Origin: JAPOUP01 sp965203605
GTDB taxonomy: Bacteria; Pseudomonadota; Alphaproteobacteria; Rhodobacterales; Rhodobacteraceae
Assembly: GCA_965203605.1 (NCBI GenBank)
Contig: OZ241902.1
Coordinates: 3,596,001-3,660,000 of the forward strand
Reading direction: 5' to 3'
Length of the DNA stretch: 64,000 nucleotides
A program made the translations under genes and the position numbers. Shown in pieces: positions 55,093 to 64,000 of the stretch; the first letter of the stretch is position 1; each line of letters opens with the position of its first letter. The notes beneath the pieces are model-generated. The model saw only the letters and a list, made by a program, of their open reading frames with translations, was not told the DNA's origin and searched no databases.

Positions 55093-55983
55093 ATGACAAT
55101 CAAGATTGGAAACGCACCCTGTTCATGGGGAGTTGAGTTCGCAGACGATTCGCGCAACCCGCCCTGGCGTCAGGTCCTGAAGGAATGTCGACAGGCAGGT
55201 TTCACCGGAATTGAATTGGGTCCGGTCGGCTATATGCCAGAGGATCCGGCTGAACTGGGAGACGCATTGGCTGAACACGAACTGACCCTGATTGGGGGTG
55301 TTGTCTTTCGTGCATTCCATGATCCCGCGAAATGGGATGACCTGCTGGATGGATCACTACGCACTTGCAGGGCGCTAGCCGCGCACGGTGCGGAGCACCT
55401 GGTCCTGATCGACGCCATCTCGCCTCGGCGCGCACCTACGGCCGGACGCTTTGACGAAGCCGAACGGATGGACCAAGCTGAATGGACCGCATTTGTGGAA
55501 AGCTTCCGGACCATCGCCCGAATGGGAAGCGAGGAATATGGGCTGATCGTGGGCATTCACGCCCATGCAGCGGGCTTTATGGATTTCGAGCCTGAGCTTG
55601 AGCGGCTATTGGAGGAGATCGACGATTCGCTTCTCAAGATTTGCTTCGACACGGGCCACCACAGCTACGCTGGATATGACCCTCTTGCCTTCATGCGGCG
55701 ACACATTAGCCGAATCAGTTACATGCACCTCAAGGACATCGATCCAGCGGTAAAGGCGGATGCTGTTGCCAACCAAACTGGATTCTATGATGCCTGCGCA
55801 CAGGGTATATTCTGCAGACTTGGACTGGGAGACGTGGATTTTCCGGCTGTGCGTGATCTCCTGCTGGACAACGGATTTGAAGGCTGGTGCACGGTTGAGC
55901 AGGACTGCGACCCTCACGGGAGAACCTCTCCGCTCCATGATAGCGTACACAACGGCTCCTATCTGAAATCGATAGGATTCTGA
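55093..55983 (+). CDS. IolE-like sugar phosphate isomerase/epimerase-family TIM barrel
   Basis: The 296-residue product has the start IGNAPCSWGVEFADD, as in myo-inosose-2 dehydratase (IolE), the block GFTGIELGPVGYMP, and metal-ligand regions CFDTGHHSYAGYDP and HLKDID. IolE removes water from scyllo-inosose. The pair with flanking dehydrogenases supports this, but related ketose epimerases look similar, so no symbol is given. Confidence 0.85.
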   Translation: MTIKIGNAPCSWGVEFADDSRNPPWRQVLKECRQAGFTGIELGPVGYMPEDPAELGDALAEHELTLIGGVVFRAFHDPAKWDDLLDGSLRTCRALAAHGAEHLVLIDAISPRRAPTAGRFDEAERMDQAEWTAFVESFRTIARMGSEEYGLIVGIHAHAAGFMDFEPELERLLEEIDDSLLKICFDTGHHSYAGYDPLAFMRRHISRISYMHLKDIDPAVKADAVANQTGFYDACAQGIFCRLGLGDVDFPAVRDLLLDNGFEGWCTVEQDCDPHGRTSPLHDSVHNGSYLKSIGF

Positions 55984-55993
55984 AGAGGCTGGC

Positions 55994-57157
55994 ATGAAGA
56001 AGCTCAATTGGGGTCTGATTGGTGGCGGCAAGGGTAGCCAGATTGGCCCGGCTCACCGAATGGGAGCGCAGGTGGACGGCAATTTCGCATTCGTCGCCAG
56101 CGCACTTGATCACAGGCCGGATGAGGGTCGTTCATTCGCGATCGAACTTGGAGTGCCAGAGGAGCGCGCTTACGAAACCTGGCAGGACATGCTGGATGGC
56201 GAGAAACGCCGTGCGGACGGCGTCGACCTGGTCACGGTGGCAACTCCGAATTCCACCCATTTCGAGATCACCAAAGCCTTCCTGGATGCTGGATTTCACG
56301 TGCTCTGCGAAAAGCCGATGACGATGACGGTAGAGGAAGGTGAGGAAATCGTACGGGTCGCGGCACGGAGTGGCCGGATCTGCGCAGTGAATTACTGCTA
56401 TTCCGCATACCCAATGGTTCGGGAGATGCGGGCAATGGTACGGCGCGGAGATCTCGGTGCCATCCGGCTTGTTGTCACGAACTTCAGCCATGGCCACCAC
56501 GCGGATGCCGGAGAAGCCGACAATCCAAGGGTTCGTTGGCGATACGATCCCAAGCTGGCCGGGGTGTCCGGACAAATGGCGGACTGCGGCATTCACGCGT
56601 TACATCTGGCGAGTTTCATCACAGGAGACGAAGTGAAGGCGCTTTCAGCGGATTTCGCGTCCTGTATCCCAAGCCGTGTTCTCGAGGATGAGGCAATGGT
56701 GTGCTACCGCACGGAGAACGGTGTGGTGGGTCGACTTTGGACTTCGGCTGTTGCGATTGGACGGCAGCATGGGTTGGACATTCAAATATTCGGTGAGAAA
56801 GGCGGCCTTCGGTGGGCTTCCGAGCAACCCAATCAAGTGATGTGGACGCCGGTTAGGGGTCGGACCCAGGTCATGGAGAAGGGCGAATCGGGGCTTTCCA
56901 GTGAGGCGGCGAGGCTGAGCCGTGTCGCTATCGCACATCCTGAAGGATTTCCTTTGGCTGTCGCCAACATCTATCTGGATCTCGCGGCCGCGATCCATGG
57001 CCAGAACCGGGACGGGCTGCCGACCGCAATGGATGGTCTTAGGTCCATGGCAGCGGTGCATGCCTCCGTCGCATCTGCTGAGAGGCACGGTGTCTGGATG
57101 GATGCGCGGCCGACAATGCTTCGGGCAGTTGTGGAAAAATCGCGGCCTGCACGGTGA
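55994..57157 (+). CDS. Gfo/Idh/MocA family dehydrogenase
   Basis: The 387-residue product has the motif WGLIGGGKGSQIGPAHR near the N terminus, CEKPMTM in the Rossmann half and the SGQMADCGIHALHL segment of the C-terminal domain. It is distinct from the other dehydrogenase (53959-55080), so two oxidations or epimerisation steps may be needed. It ends this three-gene unit; after it comes an unrelated gene in the other direction. Confidence 0.92.
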   Translation: MKKLNWGLIGGGKGSQIGPAHRMGAQVDGNFAFVASALDHRPDEGRSFAIELGVPEERAYETWQDMLDGEKRRADGVDLVTVATPNSTHFEITKAFLDAGFHVLCEKPMTMTVEEGEEIVRVAARSGRICAVNYCYSAYPMVREMRAMVRRGDLGAIRLVVTNFSHGHHADAGEADNPRVRWRYDPKLAGVSGQMADCGIHALHLASFITGDEVKALSADFASCIPSRVLEDEAMVCYRTENGVVGRLWTSAVAIGRQHGLDIQIFGEKGGLRWASEQPNQVMWTPVRGRTQVMEKGESGLSSEAARLSRVAIAHPEGFPLAVANIYLDLAAAIHGQNRDGLPTAMDGLRSMAAVHASVASAERHGVWMDARPTMLRAVVEKSRPAR

Positions 57158-57508
57158 AACTTCGCGGAATCGCCCGGATCAGCCACGATCTCCGTGGTCC
57201 CTGCATGGCTGTGAGCATGGCAAGGTGTCGGTTACCGCCGATTCACCCTGTCGATCATCCTCTCCGGGCCTCCCATCAGTCGTCATACCCAAACCGGATA
57301 CCTTGTTGGTGCCCCGCGCTTGTCGGGAACCGTTCTGGAATGGGAATGTCATCGCCAAAGGATCCCAGGGTATTGTTCAGCAGGTGCAGGGTAGTCTGGT
57401 CAAGGTGGAGAAAACGGCCTGTCGTCACACTTGCCGCCGCCGATGTCCGCAGCAGTCCCCTCGAATGTCAGGAGAGAGGGCGGATGGACATCCCATACCC
57501 AAAAAAAG
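57158..57508. other. 351-bp gap between convergent genes
   Basis: No gene is supported here. The two flanking genes converge, so terminators are expected, but I see no classical stem with a T tract. Confidence 0.4.
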
Positions 57509-59092
57509 TCAGGACGACCCGTCTCCCATCTCGCCATCGTTCCCGTCATGCGGACCGTCATGGGCGTTCTCCATCCCCGCATTCGCCTCGGGCTCCGGGA
57601 TGGCCTCGACGCCAAGCGTCCGGGCCATGTCCAGGATATCCACGCACTCGAAGCCGCTGTTCGCGTAACGCTCGCGTACATTAGGTGTGAAGACCGGTGA
57701 GACCAGCAGACGGCGATGCGGAAGGATACCCATCTGTCGGCCCTGTTCGCTGTCTCCGATGCTGGCCATGAAGGCATTGAACTGCCGATCCAGCTTCCCT
57801 AGATCATGTTTTTCCGGATTGCGTCTGCAGCCCGCGAGGATTAGGTCGCGGTCACCGGAATTCTCACGCTCGGCAACGACGTCAATGTCAGCCAGACCGG
57901 GCATCCAGACACCGCTGTCGCTCCAGACAACGCCCTCCATTCCCTTCAGCCAGGCCGCGGCCATCCGCTCCAGCGCCTGTCCTTCAAGAGTCGCCAGCCG
58001 GGAGACGTCCAGGATACCGGCTTCCCTGCCCATCGCACCCTGACCGAGAATCCGCATCTGGAACAGGGCCGGGTTGTCGCAGACACGGAGGCGCGGTACG
58101 CCACCAGTGAATGGCGCCGATTTTCCGATCAACTGGAGATACCGCTGGAGAGCCTTCAACGCCATGTATGCGTCCTGTTCGGAGAGGCCCAGTTCGCCCC
58201 TGATCTCCGCTTCGGTGAATCCGCCGCCCCGGCTGGCGATGAGATTGAACACCGCCCTGTTTTGCGGCGATAGTTCGATGAAGGCAGCATCATCCCAATG
58301 GTCCTCGGGATTCTCATCGAGGGACCGCCTGCGACCTTCGATGAACGTGCGCCGCCAGGCGCCTGCGTCGTCCCAGGTATCTATGTCGCGGCCCGCAGGA
58401 TCCTCGAGCGCGAACTGTTCCCACTGGCCGGGCATGCCGCCGAAGGCTGTGTACATCGTGAGCATCCTGGACGGATGCCGCAGGAATCCCTGTGCCGCGG
58501 CCATCTCCAGGACTGTCTTCAGGCCCCACTGGCCCAAGGCGATCGTCTTCCGGAACCGGCCGTACAGGGGCTGGTCGTCGCGCAGCATCTCGTACATCCG
58601 CTGTTGGTGCGAGCCGGTGACGATCAGTTTGCCACGGGGGGCTGTGTTGCGCAGGTCGGTCCTGTAACGGTCGATCACCGACCTGACTGTATCCGCGAGG
58701 CCGAGTTCCCGCGCATGGTGAAACTCGTCAAGAACCACGATGGCGCCGCTGTCGATCAGCGAGGTCAGCAGCTTCCTGAACCGGATGAAGTCGGGAAGGT
58801 CACCAATCGGGTCCTTTCCATACGAAAAGCCGACCGTGGCGGCGGCGTCAGATAGATCCTCGAACGCATCGCCAGCCTTCTTCAGTCGCGGATCAGGTAA
58901 TTCGATACGAACCGGCTGTCGCCCGGATGTGCGTTCCGAAAGGACGTGGTCGATGAATGTGCTCTTGCCAACCCGCCGCCGGCCCGAGACGCGGATGGCC
59001 CGGAATCCGCTGGTGTCCAGAAGCCGGTGCAGTTCGGAGACTTCCGCCTCGCGCCCACGGAACGGCCATTCAGGGCCGGTCATGGTCGCCAT
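57509..59092 (-). CDS. AAA ATPase with DUF234-type C-terminal region
   Basis: The 527-residue product has Walker A SGRRRVGKST (about 37-45), Walker B IVVLDEFHH (about 118-126), a sensor-like GKLIVTGSHQQRM, then a winged-helix region (SPQNRAVFNLIASRGGGFTEAEIRGELGLSEQDAY) and a nuclease-like DIDVVAE element. This is the layout of archaeal-type STAND-like ATPases with DUF234, which are frequent in mobile and defence contexts. It lies alone and in the opposite direction in the middle of the inositol-type cluster, so it was probably inserted there. Confidence 0.82.
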   Translation of the reverse strand: MATMTGPEWPFRGREAEVSELHRLLDTSGFRAIRVSGRRRVGKSTFIDHVLSERTSGRQPVRIELPDPRLKKAGDAFEDLSDAAATVGFSYGKDPIGDLPDFIRFRKLLTSLIDSGAIVVLDEFHHARELGLADTVRSVIDRYRTDLRNTAPRGKLIVTGSHQQRMYEMLRDDQPLYGRFRKTIALGQWGLKTVLEMAAAQGFLRHPSRMLTMYTAFGGMPGQWEQFALEDPAGRDIDTWDDAGAWRRTFIEGRRRSLDENPEDHWDDAAFIELSPQNRAVFNLIASRGGGFTEAEIRGELGLSEQDAYMALKALQRYLQLIGKSAPFTGGVPRLRVCDNPALFQMRILGQGAMGREAGILDVSRLATLEGQALERMAAAWLKGMEGVVWSDSGVWMPGLADIDVVAERENSGDRDLILAGCRRNPEKHDLGKLDRQFNAFMASIGDSEQGRQMGILPHRRLLVSPVFTPNVRERYANSGFECVDILDMARTLGVEAIPEPEANAGMENAHDGPHDGNDGEMGDGSS

Positions 59093-59554
59093 CCATCCCC
59101 GCGTCCCGGTACCGAGCGCTTTTCCCGTTCCATCCGTCCTTCACAATGGTGGTGTCCGCCTTCTCCACTCCTGCAGCTGGCGTTTCGAGTCTGCCACGCC
59201 CGGCCCGGATACACAACCTGCCACGGCAACGGGCGGTGTCCATAAGTGGCTGGCCCGTGAGTCCGTCGCGGACCGGAAAGCCCCGAAGAGCGCCCAGGTG
59301 GAGGCGGGATGGATGGATGCATGGATCCGGATCACGCCTGTTTTTGGCTGTAGCCCATGCGTGCAGCGTTGGCATTGAGCTGGAGCCACCGATTTCGCGA
59401 AGACCGGGCACGCGCTCGACGAACTGAGCGTCACGTCTTCCGCGACTCCCGCTCCTTCGACTGTCGTCTTCACTCGGGGAATTGATTCTTCGCCAGGAAT
59501 CATTGAAATCTGATGGGATCAAATGATGGAATCCAGTCAGGTGTAAGGAAAGAC
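59093..59554. other. 462-bp gap between divergent genes
   Basis: This gap holds the promoters of the DUF234-type ATPase (minus) and the LacI regulator (plus). I see no gene and no clear operator. Confidence 0.4.
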
Positions 59555-60586
59555 ATGGCAGGACGACCGACCATGCAGGACATCGCGAACGAAGCCGGCG
59601 TCAGCGTAGCCACAGTGGATCGGGTGCTCAACGGGCGGCTCAAGGTCCGCGAGGAAACGGCGAGAAGGGTCTGCGAGGCCGCGCATCGCATAGGGTACCA
59701 CGCCACTAACCTGATCGAGCAAAGGCTGCGCGCAGGGCTTCCCGAACTGCGAATCGGCTATGTGCTGCAGAAGGAACGACAGGCATTCTACAGGACTCTG
59801 GCTGAGGAGGCCGGGCAGGCGGCGCTCTCCGAGCCTGGCATCCGCGGGCGTGTGGTGATCGATTTCGCAACGTCCCAGTCCCCGTCGGAGGTCGCCAGCC
59901 TGCTTCTGGGGATGAAGGGGAGGGTGGACGCCGTCGCGGCGACGGCGGTCAACCATCATCGGATTGCCGAGGCTGTTCTGGAACTGAAGGACCATGGAGT
60001 GCCCGTCATCGCCCTGTTCAACGACTTCGCCCAGGGTGAACGATTGAGCTACATTGGCCTGAACAACCTGAAGGTCGGACGGATCGCGGCGTGGATGCTG
60101 GCAACGGCAGCCCGGCGGCCGGGCAAAATCGCCATTTTCGTCGGCGGTCACCGTTGGCACGGACATGAACTTCGCGAAACCGGGTTCCGCAGCTTCTTTC
60201 GCGAGTCCAAACCGCAGTTCAGGATACTCGACACACTCGTGAATCTGGAAACCCGCCAACTGACCTACGAAGCGACACTCGATCTGCTCGCCCGTCATCC
60301 CGATGTGGCTGGGCTCTATCTGGCAGGCGGCGGAATGGAAGGTGCGATCCAGGCGCTCCGCGAGGTTCGGCAACCCGGCCATGTGGCGCTTGTCGTCAAT
60401 GAACTCACGCCGGAGTCGCGAAGCGCACTCCGTGATGGATACCTGACCATGGTCATCGCAACACCACTGCGGCGGATATGTTCAGGCCTGACCGGAATAC
60501 TGAAGACAACCATTCTGGGAAATGGCGGAAACGCACCTAGCCAACTCTTCCTTGATCCGGTCATCCATGTGCCGGAATCCGTCTGA
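59555..60586 (+). CDS. LacI family transcriptional regulator
   Basis: The 343-residue product has the N-terminal helix-turn-helix TMQDIANEAGVSVATVDRVLNG and a periplasmic-binding-protein-like sensor domain. The VATVDRVLNG variant is common in regulators next to sugar and polyol ABC transporters of alphaproteobacteria. The ATG at 59555 follows AAGGAA and gives the right N terminus. It probably controls the transporter and catabolic genes on either side in response to the sugar or inositol. Confidence 0.92.
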   Translation: MAGRPTMQDIANEAGVSVATVDRVLNGRLKVREETARRVCEAAHRIGYHATNLIEQRLRAGLPELRIGYVLQKERQAFYRTLAEEAGQAALSEPGIRGRVVIDFATSQSPSEVASLLLGMKGRVDAVAATAVNHHRIAEAVLELKDHGVPVIALFNDFAQGERLSYIGLNNLKVGRIAAWMLATAARRPGKIAIFVGGHRWHGHELRETGFRSFFRESKPQFRILDTLVNLETRQLTYEATLDLLARHPDVAGLYLAGGGMEGAIQALREVRQPGHVALVVNELTPESRSALRDGYLTMVIATPLRRICSGLTGILKTTILGNGGNAPSQLFLDPVIHVPESV

Positions 60587-60766
60587 ACTGATGAAAACCC
60601 ATCATTTGAATGACAGCGAATCTCGCAGCCATGACACGTTTTTTGGAATTGGTCATTGACGGGTCGTGGCCCCTTCCTCCAATCTTGTTCCTTCAGGTGC
60701 CATCCGGAACGGGCCTTTTGGTCTCGGAGTTCGGGCCGCGCACTGGGGAATGATGGTGTTGGGAGC

Positions 60767-61585
60767 ATGCTGCCGCGAGCGCTGAACCATATGACAGTGC
60801 CCGGATTGCGTTGGGACGCTTTGATCGCGCTTGCCCGATCGCTCGATTGTGTTGGGGTCGAGTTTCGCAACGACTTGCCCGAACCGATCTCTGGAATGGA
60901 AGATCCCGCCTTGGTCAGGATCATGGCGCGGAATGCTGGCGTGAGAGTCCTCGCCTTGGCTGAGGTAAAGGCGTTCAATGACTGGTCTGACCGAAAGCGG
61001 GCGGAAGCCGGGGAGTTGATCCGAATCGCCGTAGATTGCGGTGCCGAGGCAGTGGTCCTGATCCCCAGATGCGACGGATTTGGCTGTGGCAACGGCGAGC
61101 GCCAGGCAAACCTGCGGGTGGCGTTGCGCGAACTTGCGCCTATGCTTGCGGAGCATCAGCTGGTTGGATTGGTGGAACCGCTGGGTTTTGAGCTATCCTC
61201 GCTGCGTCAGAAATCCGAGGCTGTCGACGCAATCGAGGCGCTCGGATTGGCAGAGCGGTTTCAATTGGTTCATGACACTTTCCACCATGCGCTGGCAGGC
61301 GGCGGACCCGTGTTTGCCAGACATACGGGAATCGTGCATATCTCGGGCGTGACGGATTCGAAACTGGCCCTGCGTGAAATGCGGGACCGGCATCGGTTGC
61401 TGGCCGATGCGCGGGACCGGCTCGGAAGTGCGGCCCAGTTAAGGGAACTCACAGACGCGGGATATACCGGTGCGGTCTCGATCGAGGCCTTCGCTCCGTC
61501 CGTCCACGCATTTCACCACCCAGCCAAGGAACTGGCTCGGTCATTTGAATTCATCTACTCGAATTTGGCCGACAGGGCCGCATGA
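60767..61585 (+). CDS. IolI-like sugar phosphate isomerase/epimerase-family TIM barrel
   Basis: The 272-residue product begins LPRALNHMTVPGLRWDALIALARSLDCVGVEFRND and contains LALAEVKAFNDWSD, GLVEPLGFELSSLRQK, the metal-site QLVHDTFHHALAG and VSIEAFAPSVH. The pattern fits inosose isomerase (IolI). The ATG at 60767 gives the standard N terminus. It is transcribed with the LacI gene and the transporter. Confidence 0.82.
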   Translation: MLPRALNHMTVPGLRWDALIALARSLDCVGVEFRNDLPEPISGMEDPALVRIMARNAGVRVLALAEVKAFNDWSDRKRAEAGELIRIAVDCGAEAVVLIPRCDGFGCGNGERQANLRVALRELAPMLAEHQLVGLVEPLGFELSSLRQKSEAVDAIEALGLAERFQLVHDTFHHALAGGGPVFARHTGIVHISGVTDSKLALREMRDRHRLLADARDRLGSAAQLRELTDAGYTGAVSIEAFAPSVHAFHHPAKELARSFEFIYSNLADRAA

Positions 61586-61677
61586 CATATAAGGTAGATG
61601 GAAGACCGCCCGGAAACGGGCTTCCGGCGATTCAGAGGAACGGCGTGCCGGACGCCGACAATCAAGGGAGTATCGAA

Positions 61678-62616
61678 ATGAAGAGGATTCTCATTGGCGC
61701 GGGGTTGGTCGCCCTGATGGGCACGGGTGCGGTTGCTCAGACCATTGGCGCCACAATCGCGCGCTTCGACGACAACTGGCTTACGGTCATGCGCAACGGC
61801 ATGGTCGAACATGCCGCATCGCTTGATGGCGTTGACCTTCAGGTCGAGGACGCCACCGATGACGTCGCCAAACAGCTCGATCAGGTTACCAACTTCGTTG
61901 CTGCGGGCGTTGATGCGATCATCGTGAACATTGTTGACACCTCCGCTGGCGCCGCCATGACGGCGGCGGCTGGCAACGTTCCGCTGGTCTTCGTGAACCG
62001 CGAGCCGGATAACGTCGACAGCCTGCCCCCGACGCAGGCGTTTGTGGCGTCGAATGAGATCGAATCAGGTACACTTGCCGCGTTCGAAGGATGCAAACTA
62101 CTGCGCGCCGCAGGAAAGGCCGGTGGCGCGACGGGCTATCTGCTCATGGGTCAGCTTTCCAACCAGGCCGCTGTCCAGCGGACGAAGGATGTCGACGACA
62201 TCATTGGAATCGATATGTGCAGCTTCATTTCCCTTATCGACAGGCAGACGGCGAACTGGGATCGTGAGGAAGCGCAGAACCTGATGACAAACTGGCTCTC
62301 GGCCGGTGAGGAGTTCGACATCGTCTTCGCAAACAACGACGAAATGGCCATTGGCGCGATTCAGGCGATGAAGGCCGCCGGCATTGACATGGCCGATGTC
62401 GTCGTGACCGGCGTCGACGCGTCCCAGGACGCCCTTCTGGCGATGCAGGCAGGCGATCTGGATGTGACCGTGTTCCAGGATGCCATTGGGCAGGGCGCAG
62501 GTTCGGTCGATACTGCGATCGCACTGGCAAACGGTGAGGAGGTCGATCAAAAGGTCTACATTCCATTCCAGCTGGTGGTGCCATCCAACATCGATCAGTT
62601 CCTCGCGAAGAACTGA
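61678..62616 (+). CDS. sugar/inositol ABC transporter substrate-binding protein
   Basis: The 312-residue product has a signal peptide (cleavage near GAVAQ, about residue 21) and the Peripla_BP_4 fold: GATIARFDDNWLTVMRNGM, NFVAAGVDAIIVNIVDTSAG, FVNREPD and NNDEMAIGAIQAMKAAG. The pattern is that of inositol or ribose binding proteins of alphaproteobacteria. The ATG follows AAGGGAG. A stem-loop lies right after the stop. Confidence 0.92.
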   Translation: MKRILIGAGLVALMGTGAVAQTIGATIARFDDNWLTVMRNGMVEHAASLDGVDLQVEDATDDVAKQLDQVTNFVAAGVDAIIVNIVDTSAGAAMTAAAGNVPLVFVNREPDNVDSLPPTQAFVASNEIESGTLAAFEGCKLLRAAGKAGGATGYLLMGQLSNQAAVQRTKDVDDIIGIDMCSFISLIDRQTANWDREEAQNLMTNWLSAGEEFDIVFANNDEMAIGAIQAMKAAGIDMADVVVTGVDASQDALLAMQAGDLDVTVFQDAIGQGAGSVDTAIALANGEEVDQKVYIPFQLVVPSNIDQFLAKN

Positions 62617-62623
62617 GCGGAAT

Positions 62624-62654
62624 GGGCGGGGCGGCGCCGGGTGCGCCGCCCGCC
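62624..62654 (+). promoter_or_regulatory. intercistronic stem-loop after the binding-protein gene
   Basis: A GC-rich inverted repeat (GGGCGGGGCGGCGC / GCGCCGCCCGCC, one bulge) starts 7 bp after the stop codon and is not followed by a T tract. As in the other two transporter operons it probably raises binding protein expression over the permease. Confidence 0.6.
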
Positions 62655-62711
62655 ACAAAATCCAAGCCTTCCATACTTGGATAGGGACGAACCATTGGAG
62701 GTGCCGGACCC

Positions 62712-63794
62712 ATGGCTGAAGTGAAACATGGAACAGGAGGCCTGGCTGTTGACAGGAGCAAGAGAGCCTGGCCAAACGAAGTGAACATTTTCATCGCGCT
62801 GGTCCTGATCATTGTCATATTCGAGGCGTTGGGACAGCTGCTTCCATATATGAAGGACCAAAGCCTTCTGTTCGACACAAAGGGCCGGTTTGATTCCATC
62901 TTCAACGAGGCCCGGCTGAAGATCATCATCCTGCAGGTCTCGATCATAGGAATAATCGCGATCGGCGTGACCCAGGTGATCATCTCAGGCGGGATAGATC
63001 TCAGTTCGGGCTCGATCGTTGGCGCGACTGCGATGATCGCCATGAGCTTCGGGCAGACGGAACTGGTGAACGGAAACCCCAACCCAAAGGCGATATTCGG
63101 ACTTTGGGCGATGGACCTTCCCGTTGTTGTTCCCGTACTGGTGGGCCTGGGTTGCGGGCTTGTGGCAGGGGGAATCAACGGATTCCTGATAGCCTATACC
63201 CGGATTCCGCCATTTATCGCCACACTCGGCATGATGGTATCTGCCCGCGGCGTCGCAAAGTGGTGGTCGCACGGAAATCCAATCAGCTTTCCGACCGACC
63301 AATACGCGTGGATCGGAAGTGGCATGATGCCGGTGGTCTGGTTTGTGTTGCTGGCGGTACTGTTTCATCTGATCCTGAGATTTACCGTTTACGGCAAGCA
63401 CACATATGCCATTGGTTCGAACGAGGACGCCGCCCGGATGAGCGGCATCGCCGTGGCCCGCCACAAAGTGCTGGTCTACACCATTGCCGGTATGCTGGCG
63501 TCCTTTGCGGCTATCGTGCTGAGTTCCAAGAACCTCACCGCGCAGTCGGGTATGGGGCTGGTCTATGAGCTTGACGCGATCGCCATGGCCGTCATTGGCG
63601 GAGTTTCCCTGTCCGGCGGGCGCGGCTCGATCATCGGAACCGTACTGGGAGCGCTGATCTTTGGTGTCATCATTTCCGGATTCACCTACCTGCGCCTCGA
63701 CGCCTTCTATCAGGAAATGGTCAAGGGTGGAATAATCGTCGCGGCCGTGGTGCTCGACCAATGGCGCCAACGGCGCGCCGCCATGAAATCGTGA
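62712..63794 (+). CDS. sugar/inositol ABC transporter permease (RbsC family)
   Basis: The 360-residue product has a short cytoplasmic N terminus, then about ten membrane segments with VIISGGIDLSSGSIVGATAM and LDAIAMAVIGGVSLSGGRGSIIGT motifs of the RbsC family. Compared with RbsC it has a longer loop near residues 115-140 (NGNPNPKAIFGLW). It belongs to the transporter with the preceding binding protein and following ATPase. Confidence 0.93.
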   Translation: MAEVKHGTGGLAVDRSKRAWPNEVNIFIALVLIIVIFEALGQLLPYMKDQSLLFDTKGRFDSIFNEARLKIIILQVSIIGIIAIGVTQVIISGGIDLSSGSIVGATAMIAMSFGQTELVNGNPNPKAIFGLWAMDLPVVVPVLVGLGCGLVAGGINGFLIAYTRIPPFIATLGMMVSARGVAKWWSHGNPISFPTDQYAWIGSGMMPVVWFVLLAVLFHLILRFTVYGKHTYAIGSNEDAARMSGIAVARHKVLVYTIAGMLASFAAIVLSSKNLTAQSGMGLVYELDAIAMAVIGGVSLSGGRGSIIGTVLGALIFGVIISGFTYLRLDAFYQEMVKGGIIVAAVVLDQWRQRRAAMKS

Positions 63795-63810
63795 CCGGGG
63801 AGGACTCGAA

Positions 63811-64000
63811 ATGAGCGAAGATATCGTCCTCAAGACCGAGGACCTGACCAAGCACTACGGCGGCGTACACGCCTTGGAGGGCGCAAGTTTCGAACTCCGG
63901 AAGGGCGAACATGTCGCCATCATGGGTGACAACGGCGCAGGCAAGTCCACCTTCGTCCGCCAGATAACCGGCGTGGAGCAACGCACCCGCGGACGGATAT
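63811..64000 (+). CDS. sugar ABC transporter ATP-binding protein (N-terminal part)
   Basis: The gene begins at an ATG after GGGGAGGA and runs off the right edge. The 63 visible residues contain DLTKHYGGVHALEGASFELRKGEH and Walker A GDNGAGKST. It is the ATPase of the inositol/sugar transporter. Whether it is a single or a double ATPase domain cannot be told. Confidence 0.92.
   Translation, partial: MSEDIVLKTEDLTKHYGGVHALEGASFELRKGEHVAIMGDNGAGKSTFVRQITGVEQRTRGRI

Noticed and set aside
1..64000. CRISPR arrays
   Set aside because: No regularly spaced direct repeats were seen anywhere in the window, and no cas-like proteins are encoded.

Overview
The window looks like a chromosomal segment of an alphaproteobacterium, most likely a member of the Rhodobacterales. 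It carries the Rhodobacterales-type neighbourhoods pmbA / inositol-monophosphatase-family / DUF4170 / lpxK and mutY / DUF721 / dsbA. It also has three ABC-type uptake systems of the kind common in that group and an overall fairly high GC content (judged by eye). Many genes are broken or hit by insertion sequences and several long gaps hold only gene debris, so this genome appears to be decaying or recently invaded by mobile DNA.

Region 1 (1-12135) is the most interesting part. A tightly packed operon encodes a bacterial microcompartment with a minimal shell: one EutN/CcmL pentamer protein, one BMC-H hexamer protein and one tandem BMC-T protein. Its enzymes are a glutamine-synthetase-family ligase, an opine-dehydrogenase-like protein, a CoA-acylating aldehyde dehydrogenase, a malate-dehydrogenase-like protein with a BMC-style N-terminal extension, and a Rid-family protein. 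A divergent FAD oxidase (DAO family) and a complete branched-chain-amino-acid-type ABC transporter flank the operon. The same 17-bp TGTATAC-type operator stands before the divergent pair and, in mirror orientation, before the transporter, so all of this is probably one regulon for uptake and compartmentalised breakdown of an amine or amino-acid derivative. No known signature enzyme, phosphotransacylase or alcohol dehydrogenase is present in the window.

Region 2 (12136-20671) holds housekeeping genes (csaA, proC, a YbjN-domain gene, pmbA, an inositol-monophosphatase-family gene, DUF4170, lpxK), two orphan small genes and two debris-filled gaps. Region 3 (20672-28975) is a complete minus-strand fructose/fructoside operon: binding protein, GH32 fructosidase, class II aldolase, PfkB kinase, FrcK-like kinase, ROK regulator, ATPase and permease.

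Region 4 (29000-33040) resembles the remains of a plasmid: a RelB antitoxin beside a dead YafQ toxin, a truncated RPA-type replication initiator, and an apparently intact RES/Xre toxin-antitoxin pair. Region 5 (33057-38643) has dsbA, a DciA-like gene, mutY and a large 2-oxoglutarate/Fe(II) oxygenase.

Region 6 (38820-53051) is a mobile-element zone. An ISKra4-family element with a 9-bp target duplication sits in a decayed transferrin-binding-protein-like gene. An IS1634-like element sits in a decayed FAD amine oxidase gene downstream of an RND exporter. There is also a frameshifted IS110-type transposase, rnhB, a broken AAA ATPase and two orphan genes. Region 7 (53959-64000) is an inositol-type catabolic and uptake cluster (two Gfo/Idh/MocA dehydrogenases, IolE-like and IolI-like TIM barrels, a LacI regulator and a sugar ABC transporter), split by an unrelated DUF234-type ATPase gene and running off the right edge.
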